The notes beneath the pieces are model-generated. The model was not told the DNA's origin. It made no database searches and saw only the letters and a list, made by a program, of their open reading frames with translations. A program made the translations under genes and the position numbers. From UBA6059 sp040222235 (lineage in GTDB: Bacteria; Bacteroidota; Bacteroidia; Cytophagales; Cyclobacteriaceae), in NCBI GenBank assembly GCA_040222235.1, contig JAVKDO010000116.1, forward strand, positions 48,021-112,020: a DNA stretch of 64,000 bases, in the 5' to 3' direction. This document shows, in pieces, positions 6,586-15,848 of this stretch (position 1 is its first letter; every line of letters starts with the position of its first letter).

Positions 6586-8997
6586 TCAAAGCTGATAGGA
6601 GAGTCCAAGTACGAAATTTCTACCTAAGTCGTCCGCAAAATATCTGAGGCGGTCTGTGTAATTGCGATAGCGCGTATTGAAAAAATTCTTAACCTGAAAC
6701 TGCATCCCAAATCGCTTGATGTTGGATGTCCACGTCAAATTAACAAGAAAATAGCCGTCTGGGGGTGGGAGAATATCAAAGTCGCTTTGGTCCGTAAACA
6801 GATCATCGCCGGGGTTGGCATCAATCAACTCCTGCACAGTAATCACCTTGGGCGCCTGAAACTGGCGAAACGTGTAACCCACGAAAAGAGTGACCTCCGA
6901 CGTGCTAAATGGTCGGATGGTCGGACGATACGTAAAGTCATATCGAATATTGGCCGGGGGCTGTCCGGCAAAAAAGTCCTTGGAGTCGAGCTGAAAGGAG
7001 GAGAGATAGCTGGCATTGATACGAGACGCCATCTTAGCTGAATGTGGAACATACGCACTCACATCAACCCCCCAGAAAAGCGCGTCTGTCTGATCGTAAA
7101 TGAAATAGGGCGCAGTGCCACGAACCGTAGTGGTTACACCTGCTGGCTTAGTAAAAATGTAGTTCTTGATATAGTTCACATAGCCGACCACTTCCAACTG
7201 AAGGTTCGCTTTTTTGATCTCAATTGAGTTTATCCATTTATACCCTTGCTCCGATGGCACAGGTCGGTCTTCATCAGTCAAGACATTGGCTGTGGTGATT
7301 TGTCCGTCCTCATCGATATCGTATCGCCAAAGTCCATACTCGATGAAGGTAAGGTGGCGGCCAAAACGATAAAGCTCCGCAATATTGGGAGGTCGCCAGG
7401 CCGTTCCTAAATTGGATCGGAATGTATAGCCTTCTTTAATTTTTCGCTGGAAGCCAATGGTGGCTGTTGCATTCTGGAAACTAAGTGCGTTTCGATAGAG
7501 GTTGTTCTGTCTGTCTCTACCAACAATGTCGGATGTCTGGGTATCGTATCGGAGACCGAACTCAAACGTGTTGTCACCAGAGGTGATGGATTCGATCAAG
7601 TAATAGCCCAAGCGTGTTGTTTGAAAGTTGGGTACAAAAGGGATAGTATTCGTACCTGGAATATTTTGGTTGTCCTGGGTCAGCCATTGCAGACCTACTT
7701 TGCCTGTCAACTTCCCGACCTTGGGATGCACCCAATCCAAATCGACCGACTGGCTCTTCAGCTCTAGGTTGATATTGGCAATCTCCAGGTCATTGCCTCT
7801 ACGGACATCAAATTCCCGGCGGTGGTTGAACTGGTAGCCGTACTGCACTGAGATCGACTGGTGACCATCATTATAGGTTGCATCAGCGCGCACCATATCA
7901 TGGCTGATTTTCTGCTTGGGCGTATTGATATCATAGCTAAATGGCTTGGTCTCATTGGGAACATTACTTTCCAAAGCCAATAGCAAATCGTCCAAGTTGC
8001 CATTCACACCTCCTCTGAAGATGCCCAACTCTTGATTAAAATGTGAATAGTGCGCAGTGATATCCAGAAAGTGAAATGGGTGAACTCGAACTCCCGCCGC
8101 ATAGCTGAGTTCTTCTTTTCCTGTATTTGTCAGGCTGTAGTCCGGCGCGTGCAAATCTCCCTGCTTTATCCAAGAGCCTTCACCCATGACACCAAAATGC
8201 TTGAATCCTTTTTGAAGCTTCAAAGTGCTTTCACCAGATCGCCCATTCGATTTTCCCGTTAGGCCTATCTCCCCGTGTAGGTGACTAGAAAGCTCTATCG
8301 GTGCGGGGTTGATTAATATCACGCCTCCCAATGCCTCCGGGCCATAGGGAACAGCAGCGGCCCCTTTCACCACCTCGATATTGTCGATCAGCGATGGATC
8401 AATCTCAGGTGCGTGATCACTACCCCAGTTCTGAAACTCATGCCGCACGCCATTATTGACAATCAATATACGGTTGCTATGCAACCCATGAATCACGGGC
8501 TTCACCACATTCTGACCTGCGCTAATCGTATTTACACCAGCGATCTGACTGAGCAGGCCACCCAGAGATTCACTGCGTCCAGTGGCAAGATCTTTTTGGG
8601 ATAGTTCTGTTGAAGAAATCGTCTCGAGGTTGCTAGTTGCCGCTTCGCCCTCTACCGTAATGCTCTCCAACATCTGCTCATCAGTTGCCAGGTAGATAAT
8701 GGGATCCTCGTGCGAGGGATCGTGGTGGTGCGTAGACTTTTTGTAGCCGAGATGAGTGACTTCAAGCACAAAATCTTCATCGCAGATCCCCGTGATCAAG
8801 AATTCTCCTGATTCCTCACTGATCGCTCCTTTCGTAGTATCGAGTATTCTCACCGACGCAAATGGGATCGGTGCTTGAGTGACCGCATCTACGACTTTAC
8901 CTTGCACCTGATACTGGCAGTTGGGCTGGGCGCATACGGTATGAACCATTGCCAACGAAAATATCAATAAGAAAAACTTTCTGTAATTGCTGGGCAT
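6586..8997 (-). CDS. TonB-dependent receptor, ZnuD-like (probable zinc uptake)
   Basis: This 803-residue outer-membrane receptor has a signal peptide ending at about residue 24 (VCAQ), a carboxypeptidase-like beta-sandwich to about 105, a plug with VIHGLHSNRILIVNNGVRHE and VVKGAAAVPYGPEALGG, and a long barrel ending in FVLGLSYQL. A histidine cluster (H90-H92, H96) sits between sandwich and plug, and further His/Asp residues occur in the plug (NWGSDHAPEID). The plug resembles ZnuD zinc receptors. It heads the metal cluster, and an operator lies 40 bases upstream of its start (9037-9053), so repression under metal sufficiency is expected. Confidence 0.88.
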   Translation of the reverse strand: MPSNYRKFFLLIFSLAMVHTVCAQPNCQYQVQGKVVDAVTQAPIPFASVRILDTTKGAISEESGEFLITGICDEDFVLEVTHLGYKKSTHHHDPSHEDPIIYLATDEQMLESITVEGEAATSNLETISSTELSQKDLATGRSESLGGLLSQIAGVNTISAGQNVVKPVIHGLHSNRILIVNNGVRHEFQNWGSDHAPEIDPSLIDNIEVVKGAAAVPYGPEALGGVILINPAPIELSSHLHGEIGLTGKSNGRSGESTLKLQKGFKHFGVMGEGSWIKQGDLHAPDYSLTNTGKEELSYAAGVRVHPFHFLDITAHYSHFNQELGIFRGGVNGNLDDLLLALESNVPNETKPFSYDINTPKQKISHDMVRADATYNDGHQSISVQYGYQFNHRREFDVRRGNDLEIANINLELKSQSVDLDWVHPKVGKLTGKVGLQWLTQDNQNIPGTNTIPFVPNFQTTRLGYYLIESITSGDNTFEFGLRYDTQTSDIVGRDRQNNLYRNALSFQNATATIGFQRKIKEGYTFRSNLGTAWRPPNIAELYRFGRHLTFIEYGLWRYDIDEDGQITTANVLTDEDRPVPSEQGYKWINSIEIKKANLQLEVVGYVNYIKNYIFTKPAGVTTTVRGTAPYFIYDQTDALFWGVDVSAYVPHSAKMASRINASYLSSFQLDSKDFFAGQPPANIRYDFTYRPTIRPFSTSEVTLFVGYTFRQFQAPKVITVQELIDANPGDDLFTDQSDFDILPPPDGYFLVNLTWTSNIKRFGMQFQVKNFFNTRYRNYTDRLRYFADDLGRNFVLGLSYQL

Positions 8998-9036
8998 GCA
9001 GGGTTTCTAAGCAGCTAGAAAGCAAGGTTAGGCTAA

Positions 9037-9053
9037 ATGCAAATGTGTTGCAA
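9037..9053. promoter_or_regulatory. Candidate metal-regulon operator upstream of the ZnuD-like receptor
   Basis: TGCAA (9038-9042) and TTGCA (9048-9052) form an inverted repeat with a 5-base spacer; with flanking bases 11 of 12 match TTGCAA-N5-TTGCAA. Confidence 0.65.
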
Positions 9054-9103
9054 AAGATATTTGATGATCAGTTAATTGACTATCCAGACAATGGAATCAA
9101 TCT

Positions 9104-9421
9104 CTAGGGATATAAGGTCTTACCAACTCTATCGATGTGTTCTTTCAACTTAGGATTATCAATCTTATCATAGTCGATACAGTCCACCTTATAGAGCAGA
9201 TCAAGATCATCAATCTCAAGTTGTAAGTGGATCATATCATCGAAGCTGAAATCATCCGCTATGATTGCCAAGTCAATATCCGATCCTTTTCTATAATTGC
9301 CTTTGGCTCGACTTCCAAAAACAAGTGCTTTCTTAATTTTCGAATCTTTAAGGAAAACAGCGCTGAATAGATCTATTATCTCCTCAGAGAGCCCAAAGTC
9401 AATTTTTTTGGTTGTACTCAT
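9104..9421 (-). CDS. MNT-type minimal nucleotidyltransferase (antitoxin-like)
   Basis: This 105-residue protein carries the nucleotidyltransferase signature GSRAKGNYRKGSDIDLAI, with the GS pair at 36-37 and the metal-binding aspartates D48 and D50. In MntA/HepT-type systems such proteins act as antitoxins that modify the HEPN partner with AMP. The gene overlaps the end of the HEPN gene by 23 bases, so the two are translationally coupled in the order HEPN then nucleotidyltransferase. Activity as a toxin-antitoxin system is inferred from family and arrangement. Confidence 0.85.
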   Translation of the reverse strand: MSTTKKIDFGLSEEIIDLFSAVFLKDSKIKKALVFGSRAKGNYRKGSDIDLAIIADDFSFDDMIHLQLEIDDLDLLYKVDCIDYDKIDNPKLKEHIDRVGKTLYP

Positions 9422-9887
9422 CAGTTAATTTTTCGAAGAGTTGGTTCATGAGTAGTTCATATTCTTCATGTATTTGCCGACTTATTAAATCGGCCGTAGC
9501 TTGATCATAGGTGTGGGAGGTAAGGTTTCGAGACTTCATCATGCTCCTCCAACCATCGTGATCATCAACCCACCCAGCATTAAGTGCATATTGCAAAACT
9601 TGTCGAGGACTATTAACCCCCTCGGAGGGTGTGCCGTTGTAAATCAGTAAATCCCTTAACGTATTGATGAATAGCTCGTAGGTATATTCGAATCTTTGAA
9701 CAATTCCTTCTCTCATCAAGTCTAATTCATTGAGGTCGGTAATCTGGTCATCGCCGAGTATGTTGTTTTCTTCTTTTACTCGAAGCTCTGTATACCGCTG
9801 ATAATCGAACCCTTTTATAGCCTGACTTAATCTCTGAAAGGCCTTTGCCAGATTATCATATCGTTGCTTCCATCGGATATCTTCCAT
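9399..9887 (-). CDS. HEPN-domain protein (HI0074/HepT-like), putative toxin
   Basis: The start is placed at 9887 because MEDIRWKQRYDNLAKAF matches the usual beginning of the HI0074 (nucleotidyltransferase substrate-binding) family; an in-frame ATG at 9932 would add 15 atypical residues. The 162-residue all-helical protein has the HEPN motif R120-NLTS-H125 (RX4H), the ribonuclease active-site pattern of this superfamily. It is followed by the overlapping MNT gene. It may be a HEPN RNase toxin or an inactive substrate-binding subunit; the intact motif favours the former. Confidence 0.85.
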   Translation of the reverse strand: MEDIRWKQRYDNLAKAFQRLSQAIKGFDYQRYTELRVKEENNILGDDQITDLNELDLMREGIVQRFEYTYELFINTLRDLLIYNGTPSEGVNSPRQVLQYALNAGWVDDHDGWRSMMKSRNLTSHTYDQATADLISRQIHEEYELLMNQLFEKLTDEYNQKN

Positions 9888-9996
9888 TACTTTAAATATC
9901 GTGATTTTCTTATAAAGGCTTGTAAGCCGCACTTAAACAATATCTATTGCGAAAACACTCGATATGGGCTATCTCTGTTGCTTAATTCTTCAAACT

Positions 9997-12522
9997 ATGA
10001 CCCAAAGATTCCTTCTGATCGCCGTTGCGGCGATCCTTTTCGCATCATCCTCTTTTGCGCAACTGCAAAGCCCCGAACAGTTTCATGGCTATGGGCTTGG
10101 TGATCAGTTTACACGACACCATCAAGTTGTGGACTATTACAACCACGTCGCTGAGCAGGTTCCTCATATTCAACTCATGGAGTATGGCCGAACTTATGAA
10201 GACAGACCGTTGCTATTGGCTGTGCTTTCATCTCCTGAGAACATGCAGAATATCGAGACGATCAGAGAAGATAATTTGAAGCGAGCAGGAATGATGGACG
10301 GTGAGCCTACCACCAACATTCCCATTATCTGGTTGAGTTACAATGTTCATGGCAATGAGTCTGTATCTACAGAGGCTTCTATGGCCACCATCTACGAACT
10401 GCTAACCAACAGACAAGACTGGTTGGAAAATGCCGTCGTGATGATCGATCCATGTATCAACCCAGATGGTCGAGAGCGCTATGTCAACTACTACTGGCAA
10501 TATGGAAATCAACCTTACAGCCCAGACCCTCAAGCCATGGAGCTCAATGAGGTCTGGCCAAGAGGCAGGGCTAATCATTATCTTTTTGACCTCAACCGTG
10601 ATTGGGCGTGGCAGTCGCAAATCGAGAGCCAAGAGCGCATCAAGCAATACAATCAGTGGCTACCGCAAATTCATGTCGACTTCCATGAGCAGGGTGTCAA
10701 CAACCCTTACTATTTCGCGCCTGCGGCAAGACCCTATCACGAGTTGATCACGCAATGGCAGAGAGACTTTCAAGTCACCATCGGAAAAAACCATGCAAAA
10801 TACTTCGATAAGGAGAATTGGTTCTATTTCACCAAGCAGCGGTTTGACCTACTGTATCCAAGCTATGGTGATACCTACCCCACCTACAGCGGTGCGATTG
10901 GCATGACGTATGAGCAGGGCGGGTCTGGTCGGGCCGGTCTTGGTGTCATCACACAGGAGGGAGACACACTCACCCTCAAGGACCGTATTGCTCATCATTA
11001 TACCACCGGTATTTCCACCGTTGAGACAGCAGTTGCTAATCGCGACCAGATGCTCTCCGAATTCAAGAAGTTTTATGATAATGGAGTCAATAGCCCTACC
11101 GGGAAATATAAAACCTTCGTCATCAAGGCTGGCACTGACGAAACAAGAACAACAGAACTCAAGACTTGGCTGGATATACAAGGAATCCAATATGGCACAG
11201 CTACAGCGAGTAAAGGGCTTTCTGGCTATGAATATTCTACGAAACGCAATCAGAGCTTTTCGATTGAACCTAAAGATATCGTCATCAGTGCGTATCAGCC
11301 CAAATCAGTCCTAGCGCAGATCCTGATGGAGCCGCAGACAATGGTGGAGGATTCACTGACTTATGATATCACAGCATGGTCTATCCCCTATGCTTTTGGA
11401 CTTGAGGCCTATGCCACCAAGACAAGGCTTACTGTTAGTTCTGGAAGAGAAGCTTCTCCTTTTGAGCCCTATACAGTTCCGGGTAATGCCTATGCTTTCT
11501 TGATTGATTGGAAAAACTTGAAGGATGCGCGCCTGTTGTCTGCTCTACTTCAGGCTGATGTAAAAACGCGCTTCTCTGAGCAGCCTTTTAGTTATTCTGG
11601 TAAATCCTACCAACCCGGAACGGTGGTGGTTGCAAAAAGGGACAATGCTCACCTAGCTACAAATTTTGAAAAATTGGTAGTTGATCTAGCCAACGAACAT
11701 CAACGGAGGCTCAATATCATTCAAACCGGTTTTGCAGATGCAGGACCTGATCTCGGCTCTAGCGATATCGCTTACCTCCAAAAACCAAAGGTGGCGTTGT
11801 TGGGCGGTGATGGTTCTAGTTCGCTGGACTTTGGAGCGACCTGGCATTTCTTCGAGCAGCAATTGGGGTACCCGGTAACAGTGCTGGGCACTCACTACTT
11901 CGGACGTGTAGACCTTGATCAATACAATGTGCTGGTCATGCAAAGTGGCGACTATGGAACTATCGGAGATAAGGGCATGAAGAAAATTCAGACCTGGGTC
12001 GAGAACGGCGGTAAGTTGATCGCTGTGCAAGACGCAGTGAAGACACTACAAGGCACAGACTTTACTTCTCTCAGTGGGCATGGTAACGATGAGGAAAAGA
12101 GCGAGTTAGATAAGATGAAGGAGGAAATCTCCGAAAAACGCCAAACACTCAAATACGGAAATCGGGAAAAGGAAAATGCTAAAAAAATAGTGCCTGGAGC
12201 AATATTCAGAGTGACGCTAGATAATACCCACCCTTTGGCATTCGGGTACGGCGACAGCTATTTCTCTCTAAAGACAGACAACCATCGGTTTGGCTATCTC
12301 GATAAAGGTTGGAATGTAGGTGTCATCGACGGCAGTGATGATCACATGGCTGGCTTTGCCGGGCACTATGTAAAAAGGGCAGCCACCAACTCGATGGTTT
12401 TCGGTACTGAGTCAGTTGGCAAAGGCGAAATCGTATATATGGTAGACAACCCACTCTTCAGGGCTTTTTGGTATGACGGGAAGTTGCTATTTTGTAATGC
12501 CGTCTTTTTTGTCGGTCAATAA
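9997..12522 (+). CDS. Exported M14-family zinc carboxypeptidase, large form
   Basis: The start at 9997 gives a clean signal peptide (MTQRFLLIAVAAILFASSSFAQ); the ATG at 9964 would add an implausible extension. In the 841-residue protein the zinc-binding HxxE is H118-GN-E121, the third ligand is the His of HVDFHEQG (about 230), and the catalytic Glu is in GMTYEQGG (E306). The M14 catalytic domain is followed by about 500 residues including a ThuA/GATase-like segment (VALLGGDGSSS, VLVMQSGDYG) and a long charged linker. It is likely a periplasmic or secreted peptidase. It is transcribed divergently from the HEPN gene. Confidence 0.88.
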   Translation: MTQRFLLIAVAAILFASSSFAQLQSPEQFHGYGLGDQFTRHHQVVDYYNHVAEQVPHIQLMEYGRTYEDRPLLLAVLSSPENMQNIETIREDNLKRAGMMDGEPTTNIPIIWLSYNVHGNESVSTEASMATIYELLTNRQDWLENAVVMIDPCINPDGRERYVNYYWQYGNQPYSPDPQAMELNEVWPRGRANHYLFDLNRDWAWQSQIESQERIKQYNQWLPQIHVDFHEQGVNNPYYFAPAARPYHELITQWQRDFQVTIGKNHAKYFDKENWFYFTKQRFDLLYPSYGDTYPTYSGAIGMTYEQGGSGRAGLGVITQEGDTLTLKDRIAHHYTTGISTVETAVANRDQMLSEFKKFYDNGVNSPTGKYKTFVIKAGTDETRTTELKTWLDIQGIQYGTATASKGLSGYEYSTKRNQSFSIEPKDIVISAYQPKSVLAQILMEPQTMVEDSLTYDITAWSIPYAFGLEAYATKTRLTVSSGREASPFEPYTVPGNAYAFLIDWKNLKDARLLSALLQADVKTRFSEQPFSYSGKSYQPGTVVVAKRDNAHLATNFEKLVVDLANEHQRRLNIIQTGFADAGPDLGSSDIAYLQKPKVALLGGDGSSSLDFGATWHFFEQQLGYPVTVLGTHYFGRVDLDQYNVLVMQSGDYGTIGDKGMKKIQTWVENGGKLIAVQDAVKTLQGTDFTSLSGHGNDEEKSELDKMKEEISEKRQTLKYGNREKENAKKIVPGAIFRVTLDNTHPLAFGYGDSYFSLKTDNHRFGYLDKGWNVGVIDGSDDHMAGFAGHYVKRAATNSMVFGTESVGKGEIVYMVDNPLFRAFWYDGKLLFCNAVFFVGQ

Positions 12523-12627
12523 AACCTAACGAACTCATGTAATGAGCGTAAACTATGGTCCTTGACAGTTTCTGCAGGGTGAGCAGGTTTGTGCAAACTA
12601 CATGCGGACTTAAAACAGATTAAACAC

Positions 12628-13182
12628 ATGAAAAAACTACTTGTATTATTAGCATTCGCGGTAGCGTGCAGTGCTCCTCCCAAGGAAAACACTCCTGTCC
12701 TCAAAGCGCAGACCGGCGACACAGATGTGGAATCCAAGCTAAAAGAACTCGGTATCGAATTGATGGAGACACCTCCTCCGATGGCCAATTATGTGAATGC
12801 CGTACGCACAGGCAATTTGATCTTCCTAGCGGGAAAAGGTCCACGAAAAGCAGACGGCACCTACATCACCGGGAAGCTTGGAAGTGACCTGACTGTGGAA
12901 GAAGGCTATGAAGCAGCTAGGCTTGTGGCGATCGCCCAACTGTCCGTCCTCAAAACAGAACTAGGTGACCTCAATAAAGTGAAACGCATCGTAAAGGTGC
13001 TCGGCATGGTCAACTCTGATCCCGATTTCATAGAGCAGCCTGCAGTGGTCAATGGCTTTTCTGATTTAATGGTTGAAGTTTTCGGAGAGAAAGGAAAGCA
13101 TGCGAGAGCGGCAGTAGGCATGGGTTCACTCCCTAGCGGAATAGCAGTAGAGATTGAGGCAATCGTAGAAGTCGAGGAATAG
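12628..13182 (+). CDS. RidA-family lipoprotein
   Basis: The start at 12628 gives MKKLLVLLAFAVAC, a lipoprotein signal with its Cys at residue 14; the in-frame ATG at 12589 would spoil it. The mature protein has a full RidA-type fold with NLIFLAGKGP, the long insertion typical of the subgroup (GSDLTVEEGYEAARL) and the conserved C-terminal Arg in HARAAVGMGSLP...VEIEAIVEV. RidA proteins normally work in the cytosol, so membrane anchoring is unusual. The gene follows the M14 peptidase in the same direction after about 105 bases. The substrate is unknown. Confidence 0.85.
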   Translation: MKKLLVLLAFAVACSAPPKENTPVLKAQTGDTDVESKLKELGIELMETPPPMANYVNAVRTGNLIFLAGKGPRKADGTYITGKLGSDLTVEEGYEAARLVAIAQLSVLKTELGDLNKVKRIVKVLGMVNSDPDFIEQPAVVNGFSDLMVEVFGEKGKHARAAVGMGSLPSGIAVEIEAIVEVEE

Positions 13183-13392
13183 CTGAAAGCTGAAAGTGGG
13201 CAGATAACAGTTCCCTTCTACACTCATAGCTTTATCCATAATAGGATTCCTTGCTCATTTCTTGGATGTTCTAATTGTGGATTGCTATGACTATGTGCGT
13301 ATTGAGCATCTGACCTATATGAGTTCGGTGATTTTTTGATCACATAAAAGCATTGTTCTAAAGAATACACCCCATCTTGTCGGTCAGCTAAA

Positions 13393-13407
13393 TGCACCTA
13401 TGGTGCA
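13393..13407. promoter_or_regulatory. 15-bp palindrome just upstream of the LRR gene
   Basis: TGCACC-TAT-GGTGCA is a perfect 6-3-6 palindrome ending 10 bases before the ATG at 13418. It could be an operator or a leader hairpin. The 13183-13392 stretch before it shows nothing else convincing apart from a 5-base hairpin at 13328-13343. Confidence 0.35.
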
Positions 13408-13417
13408 ACCCTACGTT

Positions 13418-14278
13418 ATGTATAAGATGAGAATAGTATTCCTAGTAATTTTCGCGTGCTTCACACGGCTTACCCTTATGGGTCAGGATAACCTCAAAGG
13501 GTATACTGACCTGACTGAAGCTCTCCAAAACCCTGACAATGTAGAGATGCTCACGTTGAGCAACCAGGGACTAACTAGTTTCCCAAATCAGGTTTTTGAA
13601 TTCAAGAATTTGAAATATCTGGAACTCTCGGGGAATCAGATCATGGAGATTCCTGAAAACATCGAATTGCTCTCTAAGCTTTATTACCTCAATTTATCTG
13701 GCAATAAACTCTCAAAGCTACCAGATAGCTTTGCTAAGCTAACGGCTTTGAGCGACCTGTTCATTGACTATGGAACGCCTGAAAACCTTGAAAAGGATTT
13801 CACTTTACTTTCAAAACTGCCTGAGCTAAGTGTACTAGAAGTTGGAGGACCAAATATCAACGCACTACCCGCTGAAATAGGCCTACTTCAGAACCTGGAG
13901 TACTTTGAGTTATTGAACAGCCAGGTCGAGGAGTTGCCTGCTGAGTTTTCAAATCTTAAGAAGCTTCAAGTATTGTATATCAACAACGATAATAGATTCC
14001 ATTTGAAAGAGAGCTTAGGCATACTGAGTCAGCTTCCTAGATTATCCGAACTGCACCTTGAAGGGGATTACTTCACGGAGCTTCCTCCTGAAATAAGAAC
14101 GCTTCAGAGCATAGAGTACCTCTTTCTCAACAACAATAAACTCAAAGAGTTGCCATCAGAAATATCTCAACTTAGAAATTTGAAATTCATAGATGTCAGT
14201 AACAATGAGATTCCAAACTACCTGCTACACCAGTATAATGACAAATATGCGCCGACCATCAGGATTAGGCTCAGATAG
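13418..14278 (+). CDS. Exported leucine-rich-repeat protein
   Basis: A signal peptide (RIVFLVIFACF..., ending near LMGQ) is followed by about eight leucine-rich repeats of the bacterial 23-residue type (for example LKYLELSGNQIMEIPENIELLSKL), covering most of the 286 residues. The start may be 13418 or 13427; the ATG at 13400 falls in the palindrome and is less likely. LRR proteins mediate protein binding; the partner is unknown. A Kelch lipoprotein gene follows after about 50 bases, so the two may form a pair of surface or periplasmic binding proteins. Confidence 0.85.
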   Translation: MYKMRIVFLVIFACFTRLTLMGQDNLKGYTDLTEALQNPDNVEMLTLSNQGLTSFPNQVFEFKNLKYLELSGNQIMEIPENIELLSKLYYLNLSGNKLSKLPDSFAKLTALSDLFIDYGTPENLEKDFTLLSKLPELSVLEVGGPNINALPAEIGLLQNLEYFELLNSQVEELPAEFSNLKKLQVLYINNDNRFHLKESLGILSQLPRLSELHLEGDYFTELPPEIRTLQSIEYLFLNNNKLKELPSEISQLRNLKFIDVSNNEIPNYLLHQYNDKYAPTIRIRLR

Positions 14279-14327
14279 ACTCCTCCTTCAAGAAAAAGTG
14301 TGGTCGGGCATTACTCCCCCGCGAAAT

Positions 14328-15416
14328 ATGAAATGGGCGATAAATATTTGCTCAATCTCGTCCGCCATCATCCCTGTTGCTAAAGCACTCCTTGCCGTCT
14401 TGTTTAGTGCGACAATCGTCTCTTGTTCTAATGAAATGCAGATTGAAGAGTTGGCGCCAGTGCCAATGGCGATTACCAACCACGCGATTGCAGCGGCCAA
14501 GGTTGATGGTAGGGATTATGTCTACACTTTCGGTGGTCTTGGGGAGGGCAAGACACATGAAGACATCACACTTCGATCTTTCAAGTATGATGTGACCGCC
14601 AACATTTGGAGTGAGATTGGAGCCTTACCTGATACAATGGGGAAGGTCGCTGCGGCAGCCTCTACTGTAAATGGCAAAATCTATATTATCGGTGGCTATC
14701 ATGTTTTCCCTGATGGTCATGAAAAGTCTTCCGCAAAAGTCCATGTATACGATCCGGCAACAGATCAGTTTCTCCCTGACGCTACAGATATCCCCATCCC
14801 CATCGATGACCAGGTACAAGTCGTTTGGCAGGATAAGCTGATCTATGTCATCAGCGGATGGTGTGACAGCCTGAACATCAACAAAGTGCAAGTCTTCGAT
14901 CCGGCAAAGAATCAGTGGCAGCAAGGCAATGATCTTCCTCTAACCCCAGAGTTTTCTGTTTTTGGTTCGACTGGTGTGTGCATCGGGGATCAAATCTATT
15001 TTGCCGGAGGTGCTGGGAATCGAAAAGATGGAAATTTTCCATTACAGTCATTTCTGAGAATCGGATCGATCAACCCTGACAACCCTACTCAGGTCACATG
15101 GTCTTCATCAGAAAACAAAAGTGCCAGACTCTATCGTCCTGCAGTTGGAATCATTAATGGTCAGCCTCTCTGGATTGGTGGAGCGGCTCAGTCTTACAAC
15201 TACAACGGAATTGCGTACGTTGGCAATCCAGTCGAGCCCTTAGAAGCATTAAGGTCTTTTGATCCCTCATCAGGTTCATGGGCAGACCAACCTATTGCAC
15301 TGAAGGTGATGGACCTGCGAGGGTCAGCACAGATTGGCAACAAGGATATCATTATCGCTGGGGGTATGGGTGCCAATCAAATCGTTTCTAATAAAACAGT
15401 CCGACTGACTTTCTGA
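14328..15416 (+). CDS. Kelch-repeat lipoprotein
   Basis: The start at 14328 (MKWAINICSIS...) provides a lipoprotein signal ending in SATIVSC; the frame is open further upstream but overlaps the LRR gene. The 362-residue product has about five Kelch motifs with GG pairs followed by spaced Tyr and Trp (VYTFGG, IYIIGGYH, IYFAGGAG, PLWIGGAA, IIIAGG), predicting a beta-propeller. Similar propellers occur in N-acetylneuraminate epimerases and in general binding proteins; no catalytic set can be assigned here. It lies directly after the LRR gene. Confidence 0.85.
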   Translation: MKWAINICSISSAIIPVAKALLAVLFSATIVSCSNEMQIEELAPVPMAITNHAIAAAKVDGRDYVYTFGGLGEGKTHEDITLRSFKYDVTANIWSEIGALPDTMGKVAAAASTVNGKIYIIGGYHVFPDGHEKSSAKVHVYDPATDQFLPDATDIPIPIDDQVQVVWQDKLIYVISGWCDSLNINKVQVFDPAKNQWQQGNDLPLTPEFSVFGSTGVCIGDQIYFAGGAGNRKDGNFPLQSFLRIGSINPDNPTQVTWSSSENKSARLYRPAVGIINGQPLWIGGAAQSYNYNGIAYVGNPVEPLEALRSFDPSSGSWADQPIALKVMDLRGSAQIGNKDIIIAGGMGANQIVSNKTVRLTF

Positions 15417-15473
15417 TCCTTTCCGATAGACTTACGTAAGTAATGGTATTACACCAACTCAACGGTCTATTTT

Positions 15474-15848
15474 ATGAGCTCAATAGGTAACATCCTGTGG
15501 TTTTTTCTTGGCGGCTTTCTTACGGCCCTATTTTATCTCTTCGGTAGTTTTATTCTCATCATTACCATTATTGGAATACCCTTTGGCATTCAGACGCTCA
15601 AATTGGCTGGCTTTGCCCTCGCCCCTTTCGGTAATGAAGTATCGACTGATACGAGCAGTGGATTATTGAGTCTTATCCTCAACATTATCTGGATTCTATT
15701 TGCGGGAATCGAATTGGCTATTATCCATCTTGTACTTGCGTTGATTTTCGGCATCACTATCATTGGGATACCCTTCGCGGTACAGCATTTGAAAATGGCC
15801 AACCTAGCGTTGGTCCCATTTGGCCGCCATGCAAAAGCCGGTCTCTAG
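15474..15848 (+). CDS. YccF-domain inner-membrane protein
   Basis: This 124-residue protein consists of two copies of the YccF repeat, each with a hydrophobic stretch and the motif TIIGIPFG/A-x-Q-x-LKxA-x-x-ALxPFG. Four membrane segments are predicted. The function is unknown. Its 3' end overlaps the convergent response-regulator gene by four bases. A 12-bp palindrome (ACTTACGTAAGT, 15430-15441) lies in its leader. Confidence 0.9.
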   Translation: MSSIGNILWFFLGGFLTALFYLFGSFILIITIIGIPFGIQTLKLAGFALAPFGNEVSTDTSSGLLSLILNIIWILFAGIELAIIHLVLALIFGITIIGIPFAVQHLKMANLALVPFGRHAKAGL

